The notes below the pieces were generated by a model that was not told where the DNA came from, did not search any database, and worked only from the letters and a program-made list of their open reading frames with translations. Below are positions 1 to 10,770 of a DNA stretch of 64,000 nt, piece after piece; within the stretch, counting starts at the first letter, position 1; each line of letters begins with the position of its first letter. The translations under genes and the position numbers were made by a program. Source of the DNA: Cornus controversa (Eukaryota; Streptophyta; Magnoliopsida; Cornales; Cornaceae); the NCBI GenBank assembly GCA_026545225.1, contig CM048846.1, positions 39,939,501 through 40,003,500 of the forward strand, in the 5' to 3' direction.

Positions 1-1928
1 TATTGCATAGATTATTTATATGTTCAATGTGGAGCTTAAATTGCATATATGGGATTTTGGGGGACAAATGATGAAAAATCTACTTTTGGGGGTTAAGTAT
101 CTATATATATATATATATATTCTTATGAGCCTTATGTGACATACGAGAATTGAACTAGGACATATAATGGGTGCAATGCATCTAACTTGTGAATGTGGGT
201 GCAAAATGTGAAATATTTTGTGTGATTGTGGGGTGTGTCTCGAAAGTGGCTCAGGTGAAAGTAGTAGGGAAACATATCCTTTGAGATTGAAAGACCTCAA
301 ACTTGCGCAAGATGGGTTGGTTACCAGTGGGTTAGCAGTCCTAAAATAACTAGGAATTGGGATATGGAGCTTCGGCACGTATTCGGTGATGTGTGTGAGT
401 GTGAACCAAATCCGAGAAAGTGTGTTGAGTCTTATGTATAACTTAAGTGAATTACATGACTTGTGTGGATATTTATCCATTTTTGATCTATGTTATATGC
501 TACATGTGTGATGGAAATGTACTTTGTGTATGAAATATGTTTTATATGGTTGTCAAGTTATAATTGATGTGTATGCCATGACGTGAACGAATTGAGCTTT
601 TAAACTTGCAACTAGAATGCTAGGGAGCATGACACGTAATTGATAGACATGAGTTATGTTTTATGCATTGAATATGAAATGTGGCCTTGAATGGATTGCA
701 CAATACATTAACCTTGAGCCCCGTTAAAAATTGCTCATCCCCGTACACTAACACTTTCAGGACATGGCAAGGAGGTGGTTGAGGATACACAACCATGAGT
801 TGGACCTGGAGTAGAAGAATATCATTTTGGACTTTTGCGTCTTTTGAGACATGTGTATGGATGTCTATGCTGACTTGTGGCATGTGGACTAATTTAGAAG
901 TGTTGTGCTTATTTTGGATGAAAAGCATGCATGAGACTTATAAATATGTTTGATAAGTTTGCTAACTCATGGAGATTATGTAAAATTAGTGTTTTTGAAT
1001 TAGGTGTATGATAATGCGTGAATTATCATTTTTGTGTTACAATTGTGTGTGGTGGTATTAAATGGTGATGATTTATCACTTTGTAGATGTTTGGGGATTT
1101 TTTGGGAATATAATTATGTTATATGATTGTTTGTTAGAAGAATGGATTGCGAGGATAATGGTGATTGTTATCGCTTTGTGTTTTGTTAGTGTTCCAGGCT
1201 AGGTGAGTTCGATGCATCGAAGTCACCATTTCGATGCATCGAAGTGTGTTGATGCATCGTAAAATTGTTCGATGCATCGTCAATTAAAGATGAGGATTCT
1301 GTATAAATATCTAGTACGCGTCGCAGGATACTTCGCATCTTGTTCGATGCATCGCAAGTTCAATGCATCGAAGTCACCACTTTGATGCATCGAAGTGTGT
1401 GGCTAAGTGTTTTTGTTGAAGTGAAATTGGAGAATTATTTAGGGAGGAAATATAGGACCACGTGCGAGGTCTTAGATGATTGTACGTACAAGATTGTGTT
1501 TCTACGTTGGTTTAGTGATTGAGGTGGTGTATTAGAAGTAAAGGGACGAGATCGCCCTTGTAATTATAAGTAAGCCCCGAGATTGGTCCAAACTTTAAAT
1601 GGGCGTAACTTCCTTGTTTTAGATCAGAATTGAGTGTAGTTTTTTTTTTGAAATTGGTATTTTTAGATTCTCTTTCCACTGGACTAAGAATCACTTTGAT
1701 TTACAAACATACAGGGAGTTAGGTTCTAGAATTGGGCAGTTCATGAGTGTGAACCAGGTGAGAGTTCCCTTGTTCACCTTCACTTTCTATATCGATCTTG
1801 GTATCGGAAAGTAGGGGTGTGACAACACGGTACCAGAGCATGGTACTATAGTGGGGATAATGGTCAGAGGTGATGGTTCATTACATAATCACCCTCGATT
1901 TTTGAGTGTTGGAAATCGAGGCGTGACA
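1..1928 (+). repeat. Ty3/gypsy LTR, 3' portion (start lies left of window)
   Basis: No coding capacity. The stretch ends in GGGGTGTGACA at 1824, followed by a primer-site-like sequence at 1828-1840, and again in GGCGTGACA at 1928, which are the terminal forms of the long gypsy LTR family seen throughout the window. Between 1205 and 1400 the palindromic word GATGCATC, usually extended to CGATGCATCGA, recurs about eight times. A short TA run lies at 103-120. Segments around 760-930 match, in reverse, the LTR at 4460-4560. The orientation follows from the position of the primer site. The family assignment rests on shared ends with LTR pieces whose neighbour at 63.5 kb is a chromovirus pol. Confidence 0.75.
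1828..1840 (+). other. Primer binding site-like sequence (tRNA-Met type)
   Basis: CGGTACCAGAGCA follows the LTR end GTGACA by three bases. It is a slightly diverged form of TGGTATCAGAGC, the usual plant initiator-tRNA-Met primer site. A second LTR-end-like sequence closes 104 bp after the first (1928). Confidence 0.65.
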
Positions 1929-3608
1929 CGACTGCTTCAGTCAGCTAGCCATTAAATGATTCCAATGTCCATGAAATCTAACCAACTCTCAACCTATGAT
2001 TCTCATATATACTCCATAGATTGAAATACATCAAAAACTTACTGGAAAACATCGTCATCACAATCCAATCATAAACCCACATTTCTAAGCATTCATGTCC
2101 AAGTTTCAGTCAACTGCTACAAAGACAACTCAACCGAAAGTTCAAAAATGCCTCAAAGACTAATTTTTCACAAGTCCATATGTCATCCTTATAATCATAC
2201 ACTCACTTGCAACTTTAAACATAATCAAGGACTACACAGTCCCATGATTTCAAGCTCCACAAATCTATGAGTTTCATAATTCCACTCCAAAAGCCACATC
2301 ATCTTTGAAATGATCGAGAACAACCAGAAGTATTCATAGAACACATTGTATATCAAGAATGTACAAATCTCACTTTCATCTACATTCTAGGTTCCTAGAA
2401 TTATCTGTTTAATGCTATAACATGAATAGGGATCATAACTCTATAGTCCCATACATCATTGAGCATTACATTCTCAATATCCAACACATTCCACTAAAGT
2501 CTAGCACAAACGGTGCATTTCAACACTCCAAGCTAAACATAGCCACACCTCTACCAAGATTTCCAAATCCTTCCCAAATCAACCATCATACTCACACAAT
2601 TTCAGTTTTTGAAATTATAATTTACAATCCTTCTAGTGTGCTTTAAGTCACGCTCTAACTGTCTCTTCACACATTACAACAAACACCATTTCCCATATCA
2701 CTTTTGAGAATCATCGCATCAAAACTAGCCATGTCCAATAACTCAAAGTTGAACACTAATCGACATTCCGCAATCTAAATCTCATAAGATCCTCAAATTC
2801 TATCCAAGGTAACTCCATTCCCAATAGATGTATCAATGGACAATGGTGGCTCCGAAGATCACACATCTAACCCCAAGGCACAAACAAAAGCAAATGCATA
2901 TGAATGAATGAATGAATAAGTGAATGAGATGCACGTAACTCTATCAACACCCTAGTCCACACTAGAAACCATTCCATCATTAAACTTTTATCCATCGTCA
3001 CTAGGATGAAACCACTCAATAACCACAAAAGCCGACATATTGTAAAAGAAGTACTAATCCAAGAAAAATGGTTGATCAGTCCACCCTTCTTAGCTAGCCT
3101 AACTCCGAATACATGTCTTCCTTGTCTTTTATCTCAGTCTCAATTGTCACCATGGGCAAAATGCTCATCAAGCACTTAACATAAACTCTTAAGTATCTAT
3201 AAAGACTCAAACATTCACAACTTTCCTTGCATTACCTCTTCGTTACCCATTAACAAGACTTAACATCAAGTCAAAATTTTTTACTCAACCAACTCTGGGA
3301 GTATTACCAAATGAAAATCAGTCTCACACGCTAACATATTATTCTTTCATTATAACCAAGCTAACCATTTTACTATCATTCAAGGTAATCAAACCAATCG
3401 TTCAAACAACCACTAGTGACTACATATCTCTAAACCAATCACATTACCCTTCGTGCTTAGGTACTCCTATCAATAACCTTGATACCTTAGGTTTCAAACC
3501 TAATACCTTAATGGTAATCTTGAAATCATCAATTCCTTCAAATTGAAATCTGGTCCAACTGTTTCCCGCCGTCTCTAGGTATTCTGACCTAGAGCTCTGA
3601 TACCAAGT
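1929..3608 (-). mobile_element. Non-coding leader of a minus-strand gypsy element
   Basis: I see no reading frame with a recognisable product in this 1.7 kb. At 3594-3605 the plus strand reads GCTCTGATACCA, a clean reverse complement of the tRNA-Met primer site, directly next to the LTR end TGTCACACCCC at 3609. The stretch is therefore the region just inside the minus-strand LTR to its right, running leftward until it meets the plus-strand LTR end at 1928. It may be a long 5' leader or a LARD-type non-coding interior. Confidence 0.5.
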
Positions 3609-4741
3609 TGTCACACCCCGATTTCTATTTTCTAGAAACCAAGGGTGACTGAATTGTCACTCACTGAATCACCTCATTAATCTTGCTACGGTATCTTGCT
3701 CTAAATACTATGTTTTCACGCCCCAATTTCCATTCTTCAGAAACCGAAGGTGAACTTATCCATCAATCACTAATGAACTCTTTTTACTCTTAAATACTAC
3801 ATAAGCTTAACTCTTTTCTTGCACATAGATGTGCTAACTCAACCTCAACCACAACAAACCTCAAGGAGCCCTACATCAAGCCACAATTACATAACTCCTA
3901 AATTTCTAGAACTCAACTCCCCGTGTGACTGGAACTTGAAACTGAAACCCTCATCATTGGATAGAGGATTCAAAAATACTCAATTTTAAGAAGAAGAAAA
4001 AAACACACTCAATTTTGATTTAAAACAAAAAAGTTATGCCTGATTGAAGTTTGAGCTTATTTCGGAGAATGCTATGAATAGTGACTTTGATCCATTGAAA
4101 TGGCAACTTTGATCCATCTAAGTTTCGATGCATCAAACATGTATTGACTCGAGTATCGAAACCTGCTGTCTAGTGGTCAAAATTCCCAACTTATAGGCTC
4201 CAAAACTTCTCTAAAACGCTTAAAAATCATCAAACATCATCCACAACACCTACAAATGATAAAAACATCATCATACACCATTCTAAGCATGAATCTACAT
4301 CTCCAACAATCATATTCAATAATTTATACATAATGGAATCAAAACCAACATTCTTCCATTCAAAACTCACAAATCACATATGATCCATATATGATCATTA
4401 CATTTGAAACTAGAGTGGATCAACATGAATCAAATGTAAATATAACATCATTAATATAGTCCACATGCCACAACCCGGCATGGACATCTATTTACATCTA
4501 AAAAGGGTCAAAAGTCCAAAAATGTAACTCAACAAGGTTCATTGAGTTATTCGTGCTTCATCCTCCATTGGTGCCTTATCTAAAATGTTTATATAAATAG
4601 GGGGTGAGCTTATCCTCTCGTAACTCAGTAGGAATGATCCACCCTTCAATACCCTAACTCAGGATCCATGCATGAATGTATATGAAATCATTACAATCTA
4701 TGATAAGTTTTGGAAATCATATGTGGTGTTTTACATTTCAA

Positions 4742-4744
<3 letters not shown>

Positions 4745-4782
<38 letters not shown>
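4745..4782. repeat. TA dinucleotide microsatellite
   Basis: About 19 uninterrupted AT units inside the minus-strand LTR. Confidence 0.95.
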
Positions 4783-4784
<2 letters not shown>

Positions 4785-5337
4785 ATTTAAATAAGTTATA
4801 TTTCATCTATATATAAATCACGCCACGTAAATTCGAAAATTAATTCAACTAAGGACTTTGCTTATCACAATCTGTAGTAAGGGTCGCTTTAGGATCACAT
4901 ACTCTGCTCAAGCTTTTTGGGCTACTAACCCGACGGAAGCGACACCCGCTTCGCCAAGTTTTGGGTCTTGCACCTTAGAGTTCAAAACCCTCATTAATTC
5001 TCACACATGTCCCAAAATGCGCTTTTCACATAATGTACACTTATCACATAAATGCACGAAATCCACACAATGCAATGCTTTTATCAAAACAATGCATTTA
5101 TCCTCTTCAACCCAAGCTTGTTACAATACCATTCCACTCATATCATGAAAATCATCATGCTCATGCATTTTCAAGAAAAACATATCTTTCATGAACAATT
5201 ATAAATCAAAAGTCAAATTTTTGTACTATCACCAATTGAACACAATTTCCACCATTTGCATTCATAGTCACAAGATCATATATGCAATATATATAAGTTC
5301 TAATAACATGTTAGACATATACATATGCATAAATCAC

Positions 5338-5338
<1 letters not shown>

Positions 5339-5382
<44 letters not shown>

Positions 5383-5390
5383 CACACACA
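5339..5390. repeat. Compound TA then CA microsatellite
   Basis: About 17 TA units followed, after TAGA, by about eight CA units, within the minus-strand gypsy LTR. Confidence 0.95.
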
Positions 5391-5985
5391 AAACCATAGA
5401 GGACCTATAAAATTGAAGTAAGGAAGAATTTCACACCCCTACCTCGAATCTCAAGCTTGGAATCCAACTTTCAAAAATTCTAGCCCTTTTCAACTTCATA
5501 AATCAGAGACTTTGTTTGGTTCAAACCGAAACCCTTGGTGTCCCCTACGCACTTCCCTTCTTCGGGAACTTCCAAATCACACCCTAACTTGTCCAAAATC
5601 TAAAGAGAAGGGAGAGAGATGAAGTAGGAGAGGTAGAGAGAGAATGAAATCTGTAAATATGAAATATCCCAGACCTAATTGATATTTATCTCACTCCTTA
5701 GGATGCAAAATGACCATTTTGCCCCCAAGCCACTTAACGTACCTTCCCGACCTCCGTTTTTGATTTCAAAACTCCGTTGGTCTCGAAATCAATCATTTAA
5801 CACTCTAAACATTTTGTTTAGTCTATAACCAAAAATAAAATTTTTCAAATTTTCCGGACCCACTTAACTTCATCTCGGGGCTTCCGTTGACCAAAAAGTC
5901 AAAATTTTTTAAAAGTTCTAGAAACTTCCCAAAATCCTAATACAACTCTCCAAACACGTTTCCCGTATTCAAAACATGTTAAATA

Positions 5986-6150
5986 TCATTGGGGTGTGAT
6001 AGATTGGTATAAGAGCATAACTAGGTCGAATACCTAGGGATGACGAGTGAGAATTAGATCAAGTGTCTAATGGTATCAGAGCATAGCTTGTTATTAGAGC
6101 TTAACTAGGTCGATTACCTAAGGACAACGGGTAAGGGTTATATCACGTGG
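5986..6150 (+). other. Plus-strand LTR end with three tandem primer-site-like sequences
   Basis: An LTR terminus of the form GGGGTGTGAT at about 5991-6000 is followed by TGGTATAAGAGCA (6005-6017), TGGTATCAGAGCA (6071-6083) and TGTTATTAGAGCT (6090-6102). Two copies of AACTAGGTCGA(A/T)TACCTA, about 82 bp apart, show that the primer region itself was tandemly duplicated. This leads into the plus-strand gag below. Confidence 0.65.
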
Positions 6151-6559
6151 AGTTTTGAATTGGTTAGAACCTTGAGTTTGAAAACTTAGAAATGTGTGTA
6201 GACATGACATAGTTAATATAAGAACTTATGTGCGTATGAAATGTGCTTACATGATAAAAATGTGAAATGCTTATGTGATGACATGTGTATACGTTATGTG
6301 TTGATTTGAGAACATGTTTATGTGATTAAATGTGTGTTAAAAAGTATGTCTATGTGTTACGTGCAAAAATGATAACATTTTGTTATGTTGAGTAATTGTT
6401 GATCATGTTGAATACATCGCATGTGATAACTTGTTGTGTTGACTTACATCTTGAATAGATAGAGATATGCTGCCTAGACATAGAACAAGGGCAGTTGGGG
6501 GTGAGATACTCGAGGGAGACTGTTTGATTAATAATATGATCGTTGCTCTTTGAGACTTT

Positions 6560-7380
6560 GTGCGAACAACCACTAATGAGGTACAACAGCCGGTAGTGCA
6601 ACAGAAAGAAAATGAGGTTGAGAGGAGATTCAAATTCATCACTCGTTTTAAGAAGTTAATGCCTTCTAGTTTTGAGGGAAATTCTGATTCATTGATAGTG
6701 GATAATTGGTTGGAGCTAGTGAAAAAGCACTTGAAAATGATGTCTACCCCCGATGATGGCATGAAAGTCATTCTTACTATATATTTGTTTTCGGGTGGAG
6801 CTAAACTTTGGTGGAAGTTGGTGAGTGACCAACATGATGTTGAGACGATGCCATGGGAAGAGTTCAAGACTCTATTCCTTGAGCATTACTTTCCTAGACC
6901 AAAGAAGAGGGCTTTTAGGAAGGAGTTTGAGGACTTGGTTCATGATGGCATGACTGTCACAAAATATGAGAACAAGTTCATTTTTATTTTACGCTTCGCA
7001 CTCAAAGTAGTGAAAGATGAGGAGGAAAAGACATAGAGGTTCGTCAATGGCCTTCACCATTCGGTTAGGCCATATGTGTCCATTTTGGGGTTGAAAGTAT
7101 ATGCCGAGGTGGTAGAGAAAGTCTTGATGGCAGAAGTTAAAGTGAAAGATAAGAAAGAGAAGAGAGAGGCATTGAGTCAAAGCAAGGCTTTGACAATGGC
7201 TTCCGAGGTGCATAAAAGGAAGAAGTTCAATAGTGGTTCTTCTTATATAATGGGTTTAGTGGGATAGCTTATAGTATATTCTACACTTACTATTCCCTTA
7301 CTTTTGACGTCTACTAGACCAAAGAGGGTGTGCTACTAGTGTAAGCAACTGAGATATCTCAAGAAAAATTGTCCTATGCT
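6560..7380 (+). pseudogene. Ty3/gypsy gag (chromovirus Tekay/Del-like), broken
   Basis: The frame from 6560 reads as a gypsy capsid for 158 codons, with the usual WL.L..KHLK segment (6704-6739), the GAKLWWK segment near 6800, and the EFKTLFLEHYFP segment near 6865. It stops at a TAG (7034-7036) but resumes in the same frame to 7267, so one stop interrupts an otherwise continuous capsid. A zinc-knuckle remnant lies at about 7331-7372 and contains a stop after its second residue. The family packages element RNA in a virus-like particle. No protease or RT follows. At about 7390-7447 the sequence switches to a different clade's RNase H. The lineage call comes from capsid pattern recognition only. 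Confidence 0.75.
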
Positions 7381-7446
7381 TCAGCCTAGCACCGTGACAT
7401 GTTTTGGCTTAGACTGGGGGAGTCCCGATAGTCTAGATTTTGGGGC

Positions 7447-8974
7447 ATGACAAAGTTGCTAGCAGTGGTGTTTGCCTTGGACAAGTTTAGATCATATCTT
7501 TTAGGCTCTAAAGTTGTGGTGTTTTCTGACCATGCTACTATTAAGCATCTGTTGACAAATAGAGAGACCAAACCCCAGCTCATTAGATGGATATTCTTGT
7601 TACAAGAGTTTGATTATAAATTCGGGATAAAAATGGTTCTAAGAATGTGGTTGTAGACCCTCTCTTTTGTATCCTTGTTAAGTCTATGTGTAATCCACTC
7701 CCTATATATAATTCCTTTCCGGATGAATAATTCTTTGCCATCACCCATGAGAAAGAACCTTGGTTTGCTGACATTATCAATTATCTAGCAATAGGTACGA
7801 CTCCCTTTTATTGGTGAAAACATGAGGAAGCTTGTTTCTTTGCCCAAGTGAGGTCTTATTATTGGAAAGATCCAGATTTGTTCAAATATTTTTCAGATCA
7901 AGTGATTCATCATTGCATTCTTGAGCATGAGATCCAAAGTGTGCTCACTTTTTGTTATAATCTAGCTTATGGTGGGCACTTTAGTGGCCAAAAAACTACT
8001 TTTAAGGTTTTGCAATGTGGATTTTACTGGTCGTCACTTTTTAAGGATTCTTACTAGTTTTGTAGGTCTTATGTGAAATTTTAGCAGATGGGGGCAATGA
8101 CAATGAGAGATATGATGACGCCTAAGTCCATTTTTATTGTAGAAATATTTGATGTATGGAGCATCAATTTTATGGGGCCATTTCGACCTTCATTTGGACT
8201 TGAATACATTCTAGTTGGGGTAGATTATGTCTCGAAGTGGGTTGAGACGGTTGCTACCAGAACAAATGATCACAAGGTTGTCATTAAGTTTATTTAAGAA
8301 AATATTTCCAGTCATTTTGGTACACCAGGAGAAATTATAAGTGATGGAGGTAAACACTTCTGTAATAGGTTCTTCTGAACTTTACTTTCCAAATATTTTG
8401 TCACACATAAAGTTAGCACTCCTTATCATCCCCAAACTTGTGGCTAAGTAGAGTTGTCCAATAGAGAGATTAAGAAAATTTTGGGGAAAATGGTTAGGCC
8501 GGATAGGAAAGATTGGTTATTAAGGCTTAACAATGCACTTTGGGCGTACCATACAACTTACAAGACTCCTATTGGTATGTCACCATATCAACTTGTCGAT
8601 GGGAAGCCTTGTCATCTCCTAGTAGAATTAGAACATAGAGCTATGTGGGTGATAAAGAAATTCAATTTTGATATGCAATTGGCAGGCTCTAATCGTAGAC
8701 TTCAATTAAATGAGCTAAAGGAATTGTGTAATGATGCTTATGAGAGTGCAAAGATCTATAAGGCAAAAATAAAGGCATTCTACGACAAGCACATTTTATG
8801 TAAGTCTTTTAAATTAGGTCAGAAGGTGTGGTTGTTCAATTATAAACTTCATTTGTTTCCTGGTAAGCTCCGCTCTAGATGGGATGGTCCATACATCATT
8901 GTATCTTTTTCTCCCCATGGAACGATGAACATTCAAAATCCCAAGGATGGTAAGACCTTTAAAGTGAATGGTTA
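7447..8974 (+). pseudogene. RNase H end and integrase of a Tat/Athila-type gypsy element, broken
   Basis: The order is an RNase H C-terminal piece (7447-7640, with [16 protein letters not shown]), a linker, an HHCC zinc-binding domain (about 7890-8010), the integrase core (8110-8480) and a long C-terminal domain (8490-8972). The stretch [21 protein letters not shown] is characteristic of non-chromovirus Tat/Athila integrases. Frameshifts or stops occur near 7650, 7815, 8057, 8295, 8378 and 8446. The first catalytic Asp of the core is replaced by Asn (SINFMGPF, about 8161-8184). The second (SDGG, about 8340) and the Glu (about 8451) can still be read. The C-terminal 173 codons are open. No chromodomain is present, as expected for this clade. 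Confidence 0.82.
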
Positions 8975-9815
8975 GTCAGCTGTTGAAACTCTTTCTTGAA
9001 GGTGATGAGAAAATTGGAGAGGTGGAGTTTATCGATTTGACAGATCCCATTTATTTTAACTATTTGAGAGTTGGCTGTGTGTCGTGCTTGGATGTTAAAC
9101 AGGGCATCTCAAAAGAGACATTCTATGTCTCCTTTTTAGTTTAGTTTAGTTTTTTTTTATATTCAGTTTAGTTGAGTGAGAGTTAGTTTTTGTAGGGTTC
9201 AATTATTGCGTGCTGACAGAAAGGTGATCGAATGTCTTTCAGAGGTGATTGAACAATTTTCTTAGGAGGAGGGGGATCGAACGCTTTTTAAGGTGATCGG
9301 TTGCTTGGGGTTCTCCAAAACATCTCTTCTGCCTTGATTGTGATTGTGCACTCTAATAGGGCAATCGAATGCTTTTCAAAGGCGATCGAGCACTTCATAA
9401 GGCGATCAAACACCTGGGAATTTTGAAAACATGTCATCTACCTTCAAAGCGATCAATCGCTTTAATCAAAGCGTTCGATCGCTTTGCAATGAATTGGGTT
9501 TAAAACCCATGCTCTGGGTAGCTTTTTTTTCTCTCTCTCTCAATCTTCTGTTCTCTTCATATTTTAAATCTTTCAACCTCTCTTCCTTCCCCATGATTTT
9601 CTGCTCCACTTCCATCACCCATTCCATTTATTTGCCCTTGGTTTCCGTCACTACCTCCATTACCCCATTATTCTCTCGCATAATTTCTACACATACCCCT
9701 ATCACATGGTGCCATTATATCCACATTCTCTTCCTATCTTTCTTGTATAAATAGGTGGTTTCTTTGCATTGCATCTTCATGAAATTAAGAAGTGGTGAGT
9801 TGGGATGGGTTGAGT
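8975..9815 (+). repeat. 3' non-coding and LTR-like region of the Tat/Athila element
   Basis: No gene. After the integrase the DNA turns T-rich (9125-9175) and then, from 9216 to 9490, carries about ten variants of a short word around GATCGA(A/T)(T/C)GCTTT, including the palindromic AAGCGATCAATCGCTTT. A TATAAATA box at 9746-9753 is compatible with an LTR promoter. LTR borders are not clear. The next gypsy LTR starts at 9816. Confidence 0.55.
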
Positions 9816-10770
9816 ATTGTAGAGACCGTGACCAATTTTGGTCGGTTTGCATTTTTCGTGTCATGATTGTCATAAATACATTTTGAGTTATGTTAAACAT
9901 GTTTTGAGTGTGGTGAACATGTTTGGGAAGTGTTTTAAGGGTTTTGGTAAATTTTTTGGACATTTGGTGAAGTTTGACTTTTTGGTCAAATCAGGGCCCG
10001 GGATGCGGTCTAGGTGTGCCCTGGAATCCAAAAAATTTTAAGAAATATTTATTTTGGGAATGGTTTAGATGGAATTTTTAAAGAGTTAAGGAAGTGATTA
10101 TGAGGTCATAGGAGTTTTCAGAATCGAAAACGGAGGCCGGGAGGGTACATTAAGTGGCCTGAGGCATTTTAGTCATTTCCTGTGCCAAGATATTATATGT
10201 ATCAATGGAAGAGATATTTTAGCCATATCTCACACCTATTTCTCTCTCTAAAAGTCTCCATCTTCATAACTCTCCCTTCTCTCTACATTTCAGACCTGTT
10301 TGGCTTAGATTTAAGACTCGTCGAAGGAGGGAGATATGTAGGAGACGAATAAGGCTTCCATTTGAACCAAACGTCTTCACAGTTCGATAAGGTAGACATC
10401 GCTGGAAATATTGAGAAGTGCTTGGACAACCTTCAAATTTGAGGTAGGGTTCTTCTTCTCATCTATTTGTCAATTCTAGGGTTTCGGGTGAAGTGGTAAG
10501 TGGTAAGGTTGAGTATTACATGATTAAGAGTAGTAAGAGGGGTGAGATGTGGTGTCTTTCTCCTTTTCTTTTGTATCTTGTGAGCAATTGATATGTATAT
10601 GGTATTATACATGATATAAGGGATAAATGTGCGAGAGATATTAGCATGTACGCTTATATGCTAGGTTTTGGGCACATATGTGAAAATATGTGTTGTAGAG
10701 GCCATGCCAAATTTTGGCCGGTTTTTATTTTTTTTCATAATTTATTGCTATAAATGCATTTCAAATTCAG
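9816..10770 (+). repeat. Ty3/gypsy LTR 5' part, followed by a second short LTR start
   Basis: TGTAGAGACCGTGACC at 9816 matches the LTR starts TGTAAGAATCGTGACC at 59826 and, inverted, at 63523. The body follows the same order: the GTTTGACTTTTTGGTCAA block, a glycine-codon-like GGGCCCGGGATG block, then a CT-rich leader around 10230-10300. Near 10694 the same start recurs (TGTAGAGGCCATGCC) and runs only about 77 bp before the sequence changes. There is no coding capacity. Confidence 0.7.

Larger units (their letters stand above)
3609..5985 (-). repeat. Ty3/gypsy LTR, minus orientation, slightly truncated at its start
   Basis: On the plus strand the LTR end reads TGTCACACCCC at 3609, with a second end-like TTTCACGCCCC at 3714, 105 bp further in. 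The inner copy is followed (on the minus strand) by a degenerate primer site TAGTATTTAGAGC. The body matches other copies, for example the GGCATGGACATC block near 4475 and the zone at 5700-5985, which parallels 63190-63400. It contains a TA microsatellite at 4745-4782 and a TA run followed by a CA run at 5339-5390. Its start is cut near 5985, where a plus-strand LTR end and primer site begin. Confidence 0.75.
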
